Shown here: positions 45,767 through 61,200 of the stretch, piece by piece
Layout of the letters: the number at the start of each line of letters is the position of its first letter
Position numbering within the stretch: the stretch's first letter is position 1
Source of the DNA: Asterias amurensis
Lineage: Eukaryota > Echinodermata > Asteroidea > Forcipulatida > Asteriidae
Direction of reading: 5' to 3'
DNA length: 64,000 nt
Assembly: GCF_032118995.1 (NCBI RefSeq)
Contig: NC_092650.1
Coordinates: forward strand, 682,001 to 746,000
Program-made: the position numbers and the translations under genes
The notes under the pieces: generated by a model
The model's input: the letters and a program-made list of their open reading frames with translations, nothing else
Databases searched by the model: none
Told to the model about the DNA's origin: nothing

Positions 45767-48503
45767 ATGGTAAAGCATGGCGGACGAATTGTCCTTAAAT
45801 TCATAAGATTATGAGGTTTATAACTGCCAAAATTCACCAGATCCATAAAGAATAACCACTTACGCAACCATGACACTTACTGTCTGCTTAGATTTTCGTG
45901 TCGAGTTGAATATTTGTCATGTTTTTACAACTTTTAGTGGCGAAATCAATTTTGCAATTTCTTGCGTGGCAATGCTACTTCCATTTGTATGCCCAGTTTC
46001 CGGACGTGTGTTTGCATTGCATGAACTGGAATTATAGTAAAATTGCCCATCAATTTTTTTCTATTCAAATTAAATTTCACTTCAGTATTTTTTCCTATTT
46101 TGAAGTTATTATACTAGAGTATAAATTATCTGGCCGAAAATTAAGGGCTCTGCTTTCTTAGAATTTAGAGCAGGGAATTCCGAGCTTGCCGTGCTCGTGG
46201 CCGGCTCTGCACTTGAACCACTTGCACGGTGTCAGCAGAGTTGAGAATGGTTATCATCTCAACTCATCATAAGCGCTTAGCGCAGACCATGAAATTGAGG
46301 CCAGGGGCCAGATGAAACAAGGAAGTGCCTTTTCTTTAAATGTTGTTTATATCAGTTTATCAATAATATTAATAAGCCGATTCACTATTACAACTGCAAA
46401 GCCATGTCCGTTACTGCTGACAACGCAATTTGTTTATCTCCCGTGACCTTTTGACAATACCCTTTTGATAAACAAATTGCGTTGTCAGCAGTAACGGACA
46501 TGCGCAGCTGCAATAGTGAATCGGCTTATTAAATCATAATAATTCAAAATCAAGATGTTGAAAATTTAATTTAGAATTTTTGTTTTATTTTATGTAAATT
46601 AGATTCAGTTGTTTGTTAAATTCCGCAAAACCTGAAGTAGAAATTCCACCTGCCTTTGACATTGATTTTAATTTGCTGATTCTTCTTTGTTTCTCAGGTA
46701 TTCGAACGCTTTGTTGAGATCGGCCGTGTGGCCTTTATGGCCGTTGGTAAAAACAGGGGAAAGCTATGCGCCATCGTTGACGTCATTGATCAGAAGAGGG
46801 TATGTATATTTTTTAGGAAGGTTCCTTCGATCAACGATCAACTATTATCGGCTGGTTTTATTATCAGGAAAAGATTCTGCATACGGTCACCACTTTTTAA
46901 GGGATTTATTTTGTGTTTTTTACCTAAAATATTCCTCTTGAGGAATTGGTTGCTGAAACGGGAAAATTAAAGCTCATACTACATTGCACGGAAGGAACTC
47001 TCTCTCACAGTCATGCCAAACAAAAAGAACTAAAAATGGGTTGTAGCGAGCAACAATGTAAGACCACATATAGACCCGAATAAAGAAAAAGTAATGTTTA
47101 ATTTCTTCTCTCTTTCATATGAATCATTGGCTCAAAATTTAACTGCTTTGAATTAAGAATTAAAAAAAAAATCCTCTGCAGTATTTGGAAATATCTTTGC
47201 CGGGGGAACAAAAGAAAGAAGTTTCATGTTTTCATTTGTTTCCTTTTTGTTGTGAAACCAGGCTCTTGTTGACGGCCCATGCAGTGACTTCCCTCGTCAG
47301 CAGATCAGACTGAAGAAGCTTCATCTGACCACCTTCAAGATCCGTATCCCTCACTCCGCTCGCACTGCCACCGTCCGCAAGGCATGGGAGAAAGCAGACA
47401 TCCAGAAGAAGTGGCTGGGGACAACATGGGCCAAGAAGTTGGCTGCCAAGAAGAGGGTGAGTAAGCGGTTGGGTTTAGGTCGCCCCTCAATCCTGATAAT
47501 TCACGGAGGGCGATTCCCTTGTCATTGCCTTGGTGCCCTTGAAATCCTCAAGTACAAATTAACAATTTCCTCAAAGGGTGCCATTTACCAAGGAGTAAAT
47601 GCCTTGGTTCCCTACTGCCCTTGCAAAAATGAAGCATACAGGTCTGCCACCTTCTTAGAAACTTGGTGAATTTGATTTGCATCCGACATACAAAGTCATG
47701 CAGACAAATCAAATTCTACCTCAAGTCAATCTTTAAATTCAAACATAACTGCATTTTAAAGTCAACCTCAAAAATGACACGAATTGAGATAAATATTGTT
47801 GTTGATTTTACATCAATGCATTGGTTGAACACAATTGATTTTTAGTTCTTCACAGCTCCAATGGTTGCATAAATTTGAATGTTTTATGAAAAGACTGTAA
47901 ACTGTAGACTGCTTTCAACCCAAATGTTCTGTTGTTAATTTTCAGAGAGCCGACATGACCGACTTTGATCGCTACAAGCTCATGAGAGCCAAGCAAAAGG
48001 TATGCAGTTTATTCTTATTCCTACAAAAAAGATTTCTACCTTTTTTTAAAGTAAGATTTGTAAAATACCTCAATTTTATTAAAAGTTTTTTTAGCTGTAC
48101 ATGTCGGGTAATCGTTCCAACCAACTTCTACAAAAAAAGTTGGTTATTTTCCACTGGTCCAACTAAAAAAGTTGTTTTTCCGGAGTCCATTTTTCAGTCT
48201 TGGTGCAATCTCATATCATCATTTGCTAGGCTTTGATACTCGCTACCCGTTTCTGTCGTCGTTGCCCATTCAGTCCAGTCTTTAAAATCCAGTGTACATA
48301 ATTTGCTTATATACATGCTCCCTGCTCAAAATGTTTGAACACTAGCTCTAGTTTAGTACTAGCTCCTTGTTCACTAGAGTAGCAGAAAAAATCCTCTTGT
48401 TAACATCCCGCTCCAATTTTTTTTCTTGCAGAGGACAAGAATCATCAACACCGAGGTGAACAAGATGAAGAAGGCGAAGAGAGCGGCAGCCAAAGCCGAA
48501 TAA
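45767..48503 (+). CDS. RPL14: Ribosomal protein eL14
   Basis: Exons 45767-45769 (ATG only), 46698-46799, 47262-47456, 47946-47999 and 48432-48503 give 141 aa. The protein starts [18 protein letters not shown], close to human MVFRRFVEVGRVAYV, and keeps AIVDVIDQ and [13 protein letters not shown]. It ends [11 protein letters not shown], without the long Ala/Lys tail of the human protein (215 aa). It is a large-subunit cytosolic ribosomal protein. An initiator codon alone in exon 1 and a TOP-like leader are usual for ribosomal protein genes. AATAAA is at 48681-48686. Introns contain a fold-back element (46369-46532) and a dispersed repeat (47520-47620). No convincing C/D or H/ACA snoRNA was found by eye. 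Confidence 0.97.
46369..46532. mobile_element. TTAA-bounded fold-back element in RPL14 intron 1
   Basis: TTAATAAGCCGATTCACTAT at the left is inverted as ATAGTGAATCGGCTTATTAA at the right. Nearly perfect arms continue through GTCCGTTACTGCTGACAACG and CGTTGTCAGCAGTAACGGAC, leaving a spacer of about 27 bp. TTAA lies at both outer ends. No coding capacity. Confidence 0.8.
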
Positions 48504-48680
48504 ACTTCCTCCTGTCCTCTTAAGACGTCTTAGTGACCAAGATGGGTCTCCACAGTCTCGTAAAACTGTCTAATTGACGTTGCCACAACCATAAAAACTG
48601 CTTTGTAATATGATCACATATAAAAACCTCATACTTGTAAAATTGCTGGGCCCCTTTACTGGCCGTTTGGTTACAGAAGT

Positions 48681-48686
48681 AATAAA
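48681..48686 (+). terminator. RPL14 poly(A) signal
   Basis: AATAAA 178 bases after the RPL14 stop codon, in a 3' UTR without other close matches. Confidence 0.7.
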
Positions 48687-48999
48687 ATGAACACGGTGAA
48701 CTAATCAATATTGTTTGTAGTACAAATATGTGGTCTCTTGTATTTAATGGTTTATTTATGTTTAAGATCTGGTTTTCTTTAAAGTTCTCACATACCGTAG
48801 TTTTGAAGTTAACAAATCTCTTGGGAACTGTTGCTAAAATTATGGGAAAACTTTTTTCCCTAATAACAATTAAACAGTGCCTAATTTAAATTGACTTGGG
48901 GGAACAATCCTGGTTGGATAAATCAAATGGAGTGAATACATATGCACTTGCATTGTTTGGGGGTGGGGTATTTCAGAGGATACAATAAGCTTTTCTTTA

Positions 49000-49855
49000 A
49001 GACGATACCACAACGAGGAACTAAAGTACTTCACTGAGGAACTTAAAGGAACACGTTGCCTTGGATCGGACGAGTTGGTCTATAACAAAGCGTTTTTAAC
49101 CGTTTGTTATAAAATGCATATGGTTGGAAAGATGTTTTAAAAGTAGAATACAATTATCCACACAAGTTTGCCTCGAAATTGCGTGGTTTTCCTTCTACTG
49201 TGCGAACTAACATGGTCGGCCATTTATGGGAGTCAAAATTTTGACCCCCATAAATGGCCGACGTGTTAGTCGACAAGGTAAAAGGAAAACCACGCAATTT
49301 CGAGGCATGTTTGTGTGGATCATTGTATTCTACTTTTACAACATCTTTCTACCCATATGCATTTTATAAAAAACGGTTACAAACGCTTTTCAAAGACCAA
49401 CTCGACCGATCCAAGGCAACGTGTTCCTTTAAGACGATACCACAACGAGGAACTTAAGTACTTCACTGAGGAACTTAAAGGAACACGTTGCCTTGGATCG
49501 GACGAGTTGGTCTATAACAAAGCGTTGTTAACCGTTTGTTATAAAATGCATATGGTTGGAAAGATGTTTTAAAAGTAGAATACAATTATCCACACAAGTT
49601 TGCCTCGAAATTGCGTGGTTTTCCTTGTACTGTGCGAACTAACACGGTCGGCCATTTATGGGAGTCAACAATTTGACTCCCATAAATGGCCGACTGTGTT
49701 AGTCAACGAGGTAAAAGGAAAACTGTACAATTTCGAGGCATGTTTGTGTGGATCATTGTATTCTACTTTTACAGCATCTTTCTACCTATACACATTTTAT
49801 AACAAACGCTTTTCAAAGACCAACTCGACCGATCCAAGGCAACGTGTTCCTTTAA
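49000..49855. mobile_element. Two family-A fold-back elements in a tandem duplication
   Basis: Elements at 49043-49432 and 49475-49855 each run TTAAAGGAACACGTTGCC to GGCAACGTGTTCCTTTAA. Each is preceded by the same ~42-bp flank (GACGATACCACAACGAGGAA, then GTACTTCACTGAGGAAC). The duplicated unit is therefore flank plus element, about 430 bp, not two independent insertions. The second copy is slightly shorter. Confidence 0.8.
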
Positions 49856-50205
49856 GGATGCCAGGCACAGTGACAACCAGACATTTTGATTTGGAGGTAA
49901 GCCGGGGTAAAGACATTTTGGAGTTGGGGCTATTTAATTTAACAAGTCAATTATGTACATTTTGTTAATTTTTAAAAATTATTCTATATAAGGGGGCGAT
50001 CCCAGTTGGTGCATGACAAGAGTTGGTAGACGCATACTTCTCATATTGGAAGTAATGACATGCATTTGGCTAAGACAACTATATAATATACCGAATCTTT
50101 CATTTGTGCATGTTATCTATCTCATTTTGGGACTCTGAATGTAGAGTGAAGTACAGTACATCTCGAAAGATGCCAGATGAGTTGGTCTAACTGTTGAAGA
50201 AATAA

Positions 50206-50480
50206 GGTGTCATGGCCGAGTGGTTAAGAGCATTGAATTCAATTCCTGGTGGTTTAGTTATCGGAGTGTGGGTTTGAATCCTGGTAATGGCACTGGTGTC
50301 CTTGAGCATGATGCTTAAAGCCTTTACTACAATTGCTTCTCTTCACCCAGGGGTATACTGCGAGGGTAGAGGTTGATATTGTGAATGAAAAAGCCACTAG
50401 CGCCATACAGCAGCTCAGGGCTGTATACTCCACAGGGAGCTGAGAAAGATTAAAGGAATGTTATCGACCCAATGACCAGG
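50206..50480 (+). mobile_element. tRNA-derived SINE, family A, near full length
   Basis: The A box GTCATGGCCGAGTGGTTAAG (Leu/Ser-tRNA-like) and B box GGTTTGAATCC are followed by GTCCTTGAGCATGATGCTTA, CACCCAGGGGTATACTGCG and CAGCTCAGGGCTGTATACTC. The body matches the reverse copy at 38936-39282. Confidence 0.7.
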
Positions 50481-50567
50481 ACACTAATTACACATGTACT
50501 AATATTTATACACAACCGACTGGACAAGAAATTACAACACAGTACCAAACCATGAAATTATTAGGAA

Positions 50568-54985
<4,418 letters not shown>

Positions 54986-55230
54986 AGTAAAAAAAAAGGC
55001 CATAATATAAATAGGTGACAACAATATCATTGATAAACTTACGAAGACCACAAATCGTCAATATCAATGTCGAAAATAAGACCTTTCTTCACACTCGTCG
55101 CACAGCTAGATTTTGTAGAGATTCACGCCGCAGTCTTTCACGTTGTTTTGTTTTTGATGTTAACTGCTGGCAATCTCGGTCGTTGGTGGCGCTGTTCATT
55201 GACAACACGAACATTTTTTTTGTAGAAACG
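54986..55230. promoter_or_regulatory. METTL9 / ZC3H3 divergent promoter
   Basis: The METTL9 ATG (54985, minus) and the ZC3H3 ATG (55231, plus) are 245 bp apart and diverge. The interval must hold both 5' leaders and the promoter. No TATA box or recognisable palindromic factor site stands out. Confidence 0.55.
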
Positions 55231-58200
55231 ATGTCTGCTTTCAGCGACAGAGAAGCCACGCTTTCGCGGCTCTCGAAGTTACAAAGGGAGATCGAACAGT
55301 TAACTGGTAAGCATAAGAACCCAAACTTTGTTATTTTCAAATGTTTGTACTGAAATTGTTCTCCTTTCGGGTAAATTATAGTATTTGTCAGCTGCCCAGT
55401 TTCCGGACAAGGGAAACCCCCCCCCCCCCTACAAGATCTGTACGCAATAATTGGATTGGGATGGACCATCATACATGGAGGGTGTAATTTTTAACTGGTA
55501 TTTTTAGCTCTCCATGAGTTAGCCCCATTTGTGTGGCCAAGGATCCTTGGCCACACAAGTGGGGCTATCCTAGTTGTCGGGAGGAGGGTTACGTTATCGC
55601 AACTAGGGCTATCCATGAGTGGACTAGTTGCGATAATCGTAACCCTCCTCCCGACGGCCGCCCAGGCCGGAGGGTTACGAGTCTCGTTCGAGCGTAAACG
55701 GTTGATCTGGTCCAACACGTACAATTTGGACAGCTAGTCACCAGATTTGCCTGGGCGGCCGTCGGGAGGAGGGTTACGATTATCGCAACTATGAGTGGAC
55801 ATGTAATTATTTGTTCCCGAATGATATTTGAAAATATTCAGCTTGATCATTCTATCTTTCTATGGAAAGCTGGACCAGGGTTCAAAAAAGAACAGCAATT
55901 TCTACAGTTTAAAACAGAATATTTTATGAATTGCCACAATATTATTGATTGTTCAAAAGATCAAAGAAAATGAAGTCATTCATAAATTACTAAAAGTTGA
56001 AAATTTATTGGAGTTGTGCACCTCACTTGAGAAAAAGAAAAACATGAAGTTACACTTTGTTGTGCCTACCCTTAAGATGAATGTGAAAAAGACATAATTC
56101 GGGGAACAGTTTACTTCCCGAAAAATTGCACCAGTTATAAAAACCTAGACCCAGTAACTGTGGAGCTAGATTCCCTTTTTCGAAATTTTGGCGCTAGATT
56201 CCTTTTTATCGGTCATCATGACCGATAATGTCAAAATTTCGAAAAAAGGAATCTAGCGCCCCAGTTACTTGGTCTAGGGCTATGTTTGAATCATAATTTT
56301 GTTTCAAATTGTACTTTTATTCTTGTAAAAATTTTCTTTTGACAGATACTCTCAATCGTAAACCAAATTCAAAGGCAAAGTCTTCAAGTTATGACGACAG
56401 CAATAGATCCTCATCGAGGGCAGGCAGTCGCAGAGTCGTCCTTCCAGGAAGAAGTTCTAACTTGGTGACAGAGCCCAAGGGTTTTTCAGCTCGGACACCC
56501 GTACAACCTAGTCCTAGCTATGCAAGTAGGCTGCAAGAAATAGAGGCTAGGTATGCCACATCGGGTTTGGAGCATAATATTAAACCTGTTTTTGCTACAG
56601 CTCAAATTGTTAGTTCCCTTATTCCATCAGGACAACCTATCAGTGGAAAGAGTTGGACGAGTGCTCACCCAACCATGAACACTGGACAATTCCTTAATGT
56701 GGCTGGTAGCAGTAAGTCTTCATTTTCATTCCAACCTGTCAGTTCCCTCCTTCCATCGGGACAACCTATCAAGTCAAGTCAAGGTAGTCATGTCTGGAAA
56801 AGTCATCATCTGTCTGCAAACACTACACAACTCCTGAATGTTGCCGGTAGCCATAGCTCTTCCTTTTTGTTGGAACCAGCGAGACATTCTACAAAGAGAG
56901 ATAGGAACACAAGCCAGCAGCATACATCTAAATCATCTCACCGTTCTCAGGTTGTAACTAGCTACAGCCACGATTTGAGCAAGAAATCCAAACTGCTCTT
57001 GAACAATCAAGTTAAAAAGGTTGAAGAGAAGTACCTGATCCGTCCCAACTTGCCGATCATGCAGGAACAGCGAAAGCATGTTCTTCATTCCAGCTCTACA
57101 CTGCCCAAAGACCCATCAAGAGTAAAGTTATTGTCTAGGAAAGTGATCTCACCCTCGGCCTCTACATCAAAACAGTCCAGTAAGGATCCCAGCCGTGTAC
57201 AGTCAACCTCGTCCTTGTCTCTCCATAGCTCCAGCTCAGACAGGAAATCTAACAAGTACTCATGGCGACAACCGTCTCACACAAAACATTCCCAAGATGA
57301 ATCCCGTAAGCTTCCGTCCAGTAATGTCAAAAAATCACCCTTCAAGTTTGAGAAATCACAATCTTCAGGAAGCCGAGATTCTTCCCGGACCTCTACTGGC
57401 AGTCGGAGTTCAAGCCGAGATGCCAATCGTTCCAAGTATCATTACGATTCTCGTAGTACCTCGGAATCATCAGCCCATCGTAAACGCAGACACAGTGGGG
57501 ATCATCACACACATAGTTCTCCATACAGTTCATCTAAATACAAACTGACAGCCAGACCATCAAGTAGCAGATCAAATACTTCTTCCTCGGGCAGCGTACA
57601 AAAGCATTATTCTGCAGACAGAAGGCATGACACTTCTCCAGTTCATCGCAGCTCGAGCAACAGTCGGGTTACAAGCAAAAGTAGTCATGTATATATTCGG
57701 GGCAGAGGTCAGAACTATCTTTCGAGTAGAAATCATAGCCTTCCAACTAGAAGAGGTCGTGGGTTTGTGACCTTTAGAGGTCGTGGATCAAGAGGTCGTG
57801 GGTATGCAAGAGGAGCTGGAGTCTACAGAGGTCAAAGTGCACCAGGTTATAGTCCAAGAACAAAACAAGTATGGGGATCATCATATAGCCCAAGATATCG
57901 AGGGAAAGGTAAACACATTTCACTTCCTTTCAAACGTCAGTTTTGTTTTTGAACCATCTCCATCAATTCACCCAATAGGTTCATGTTTATGTTATTTGCC
58001 ACAATCTATCATTTTTTCTTCACACACAGGAAGATCTTCAAGGCACAATTTCACGCGTCCATCACCAAAGAAACATTCTCCAGGAGAAGGCTTCCGCTCA
58101 AAGTATGCGTTGATGAAGGCACAGAATACACTGAAGAAGCCGCTTTCCTTCATGGAGAAGTAAGAAGTCCTTAAATGTAGAAACTGGTGGGAAACAATCT

Positions 58201-61200
58201 TGTAAGGTTTACACTAACACTGCAGAATGATCCATGTCTGAGAATACGATGGTTCTTGAAAGAACTGATATTGTCAGAGGTGTATGTCAGGTTCCTATTT
58301 CCAAATGAAACGGTGAAAAATGTAATTTCCAACTTCCTGACAAGTTTTCCCTCAAGCCTACATTTTGTCACATTGAGCTGATTAGAATGAAATGTTGTCC
58401 TGAATGCAATCTTATTTTCTGGGTATTTCCTGTGATGAGATATACCATGATGAGTATCACAGTTCAAAGATGACAAAATGGTGTTTAGTTGCCTTGTTTT
58501 TTGTCGTGGCCTGTCGTGCGCCAACTTTGCATCAGCTTTTGTCTTTTGCCCTTACCGGTTTCATACCGTCTTATTGTGCTGTGCTTGTCTCGTGCACTTT
58601 GATATGCGTTAGCCTGTTTTGTACCATCTTGTGTTGCCATTGCCTGTCTCGTGCTGTCATGCTGTGCCATCCCCTGCCTCGTGCCATCTTGTGCCGCCCT
58701 ATGTCTTGTGCCGTCCTCTGTCTTGTGCCATCCTCTGTCTTGTGCCGTCCTCTGTCTTGTGCCGTCCTCTGTCTTGTGCCGTCCTCTGTCTTGTGCCGTC
58801 CTCTGTCTTGTGCCGTCCTCTGTCTTGTGCCGTCCTCTGTCTTGTGCCATCCTCTGTCTTGTGTCGTCCTCTGTCTTGTGCCGTCCTCTGTCTTGTGCCG
58901 TCCTCTGTCTTGTGCCGTCCTCTGTCTTGTGCCGTCCTCTGTCTTGTGCCGTCCTCTGTCTTGTGCCGTCCTATGTCTTGTGCCGTCCTCTGTCTTGTGC
59001 CATCCTCTGTCTTGTGCCGTCCTCTGTCTTGTGCCGTCCTCTGTCTTGTGCCGTCCTCTGTCTTGTGCCGTCCTCTGTCTTGTGCCGTCCTCTGTCTTGT
59101 GCCGTCCTCTGTCTTGTGCCGTCCTCTGTCTTGTGCCGTCCTCTGTCTTGTACCGTCCTCTGTCTTGTGCCGTCCTCTGTCTTGTGCCGTCCTCTGTCTT
59201 GTGCCGTCCTCTGTCTTGTGCCGTCCTGTGCTGTTGCTATTCTTGTGCCATGGTCTGTTTACCAATCACTTGTATACAATGTTGGTTCATTTTATCATAA
59301 CATTGGCGGGTTACAAGTTATATTTTACCCTTTAATATTGAAACTAAATTGAGTTTATTTGCTCGATAACAAAGCTTGATGTTTTCACTTTATAGGAGAA
59401 GATTGACTGTTCTTAATGACACACCCGTCCTGCTGAGGTCAAGGTACAGACTGGTCAAAGGTCATAGGAGTGTCCTTCGACCTGCATTCTCCAGCGCATC
59501 ACTGGTAACACCACTGCGGAAACTCCCCACGGTTAAGAGGCTTGTCACTGTGAAAAATACCAAGACCAAACTCATCCGCAGAGTCGCAGGTGACTAATAA
59601 CCCTAGTGAAACAGATCCTCACCCTCCCACTGTTGACTGTTTAATATCGTCCGCTGTGGTACATTGAATGATAGATAAACTTTGCTTGCCTGCCTGCAAT
59701 ATGGTATCATGTGGTGAATGCACAATACATACCACAGTCTAACTTTACAACAAACTTAAGCATAAGGCCTGAATTCTGTCTTAGCTGAGCTGATAAGTTG
59801 TCCACAATCTCTTGTATGAATCATGTTGCTCAGTAATAATAATAATTTATTTAGTTTAAAGTGCACTCTCTCCAGGCTCAGCCTGTTCGAAGGCGCATAA
59901 CAGTGAAAAATACCATAAGAAAATTATACAGAAAAAAGTTTAAGAAAAAGTACCCCAGTAACTCACTATGTATTTTCTTTTCCCTTCACTTAGGAGAGAA
60001 GATGTCATCAGGCTCAATGGTCAACCTACAAGGAGCACAGTTCAAACTGCGTATTAATCGGTTCAGTAAAGCACTGTATCGACTCCCACCTAATGCCTCT
60101 CAAGTGTCCCCGTCCAATGTACGTAGACTGGTGATGAAATCTGCCACACCCTCGGTTACAAGAAAAGTTGCAAGGTTGGTGATTAAATTTCTCTTGGAAA
60201 AAGTTTTGAGGAAATTTGAATTAAATCCCTTCTCTGGTTATCTATCAGGACACTATCCTAACAATCTGTACAAATTTCATCTAATTTTGATAATTACGTT
60301 AGCCAGTGAAAACAGCTAAAAAACAGTTCATGTTTTGTCAGGGATGTTATGTATACTCACATTGGGCTGAATTTGGTTGCAGTAATCAGGAAAGCAACAG
60401 TGATTGTGAGGGTCTATGAATGTCATTTCCTCAACTTGACAGTACGGGAAATATTTCTCTGGAAGATTGCTACTGGTGTGACCTTTATCTTTCAGATTTG
60501 AAATTGAAAAAAAAAGAAATTGGTAATTTAACAATAAATGAAATTAGTTAATGGCCTGATGTTTTGACCCTAGCAGAGTCTTCGAAGGAAGACTCTGCTA
60601 GGGCCACTAACTAATTTTGTATGGTATATACCATAGGTCCTTTTGGTTTGTAAGCAGTTTGCAATAGCTAATAATATTTTCTAATTTTAACAATCGTGTA
60701 CTTTGCCTTTACCTTCAGCCATGTTTTACAACGTAGCATCAACATTAGCCTAGCGGCCAAACACCGTAGTAAGAAGCAGTCTAACACTAAGCAATACTGT
60801 ATGTTCTACAACCTGTATGGGCGTTGTAAGAGAGGAGATGATTGTCCATACATACATGACCCGGAGAAAGTTGCTGTGTGTACTAGGTAAATAAGTTCAA
60901 CTTTCATTTTAAGAGAAAAAAATCATCTTTCTGGAGGTGTTTTAAAGGTCGATCGAAAGCTTTACACGGTGTGCTAAAGAAATATCATCTTATTTTTTTT
61001 AAACATTATTTTAAATCACACTTGATAAATAATAACCTTCACAGAAGAGTCAAAATTATTTTGTTTAAATCTTGACAGATTTCTACGAGGAACGTGTCCC
61101 AAAACGGACGGGTCATGTCTTTTCTCACACAAAGTCTCAAAAGAAAAGGTAAGCTTACAAAAACAAAAGAATAACTTAGAATTACAAAAATCTAAATTGA

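Larger units (their letters stand above)
48504..50567. other. RPL14 3' end and intergenic repeats before METTL9
   Basis: The RPL14 3' UTR (poly(A) signal at 48681) is followed by about 300 bp of unremarkable AT-rich DNA. Then come two tandem family-A fold-back elements (49000-49855) and a family-A SINE (50206-50480). The METTL9 3' UTR (minus) probably occupies the right end. No further gene is supported. Confidence 0.5.

Noticed and set aside
45770-48431. snoRNAs in RPL14 introns
   Set aside because: Ribosomal protein introns often host them, but no RTGATGA/CTGA pair in a terminal stem or clear H/ACA fold was seen by eye.
58404-59352. ORFs of 188-298 codons with VLCRPLSCAVLCLVPSS-like repeats on both strands
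   Set aside because: The 17-bp minisatellite lacks stops in the repeat and gives the same peptide in each frame; it lies in a ZC3H3 intron between phase-matched exons.
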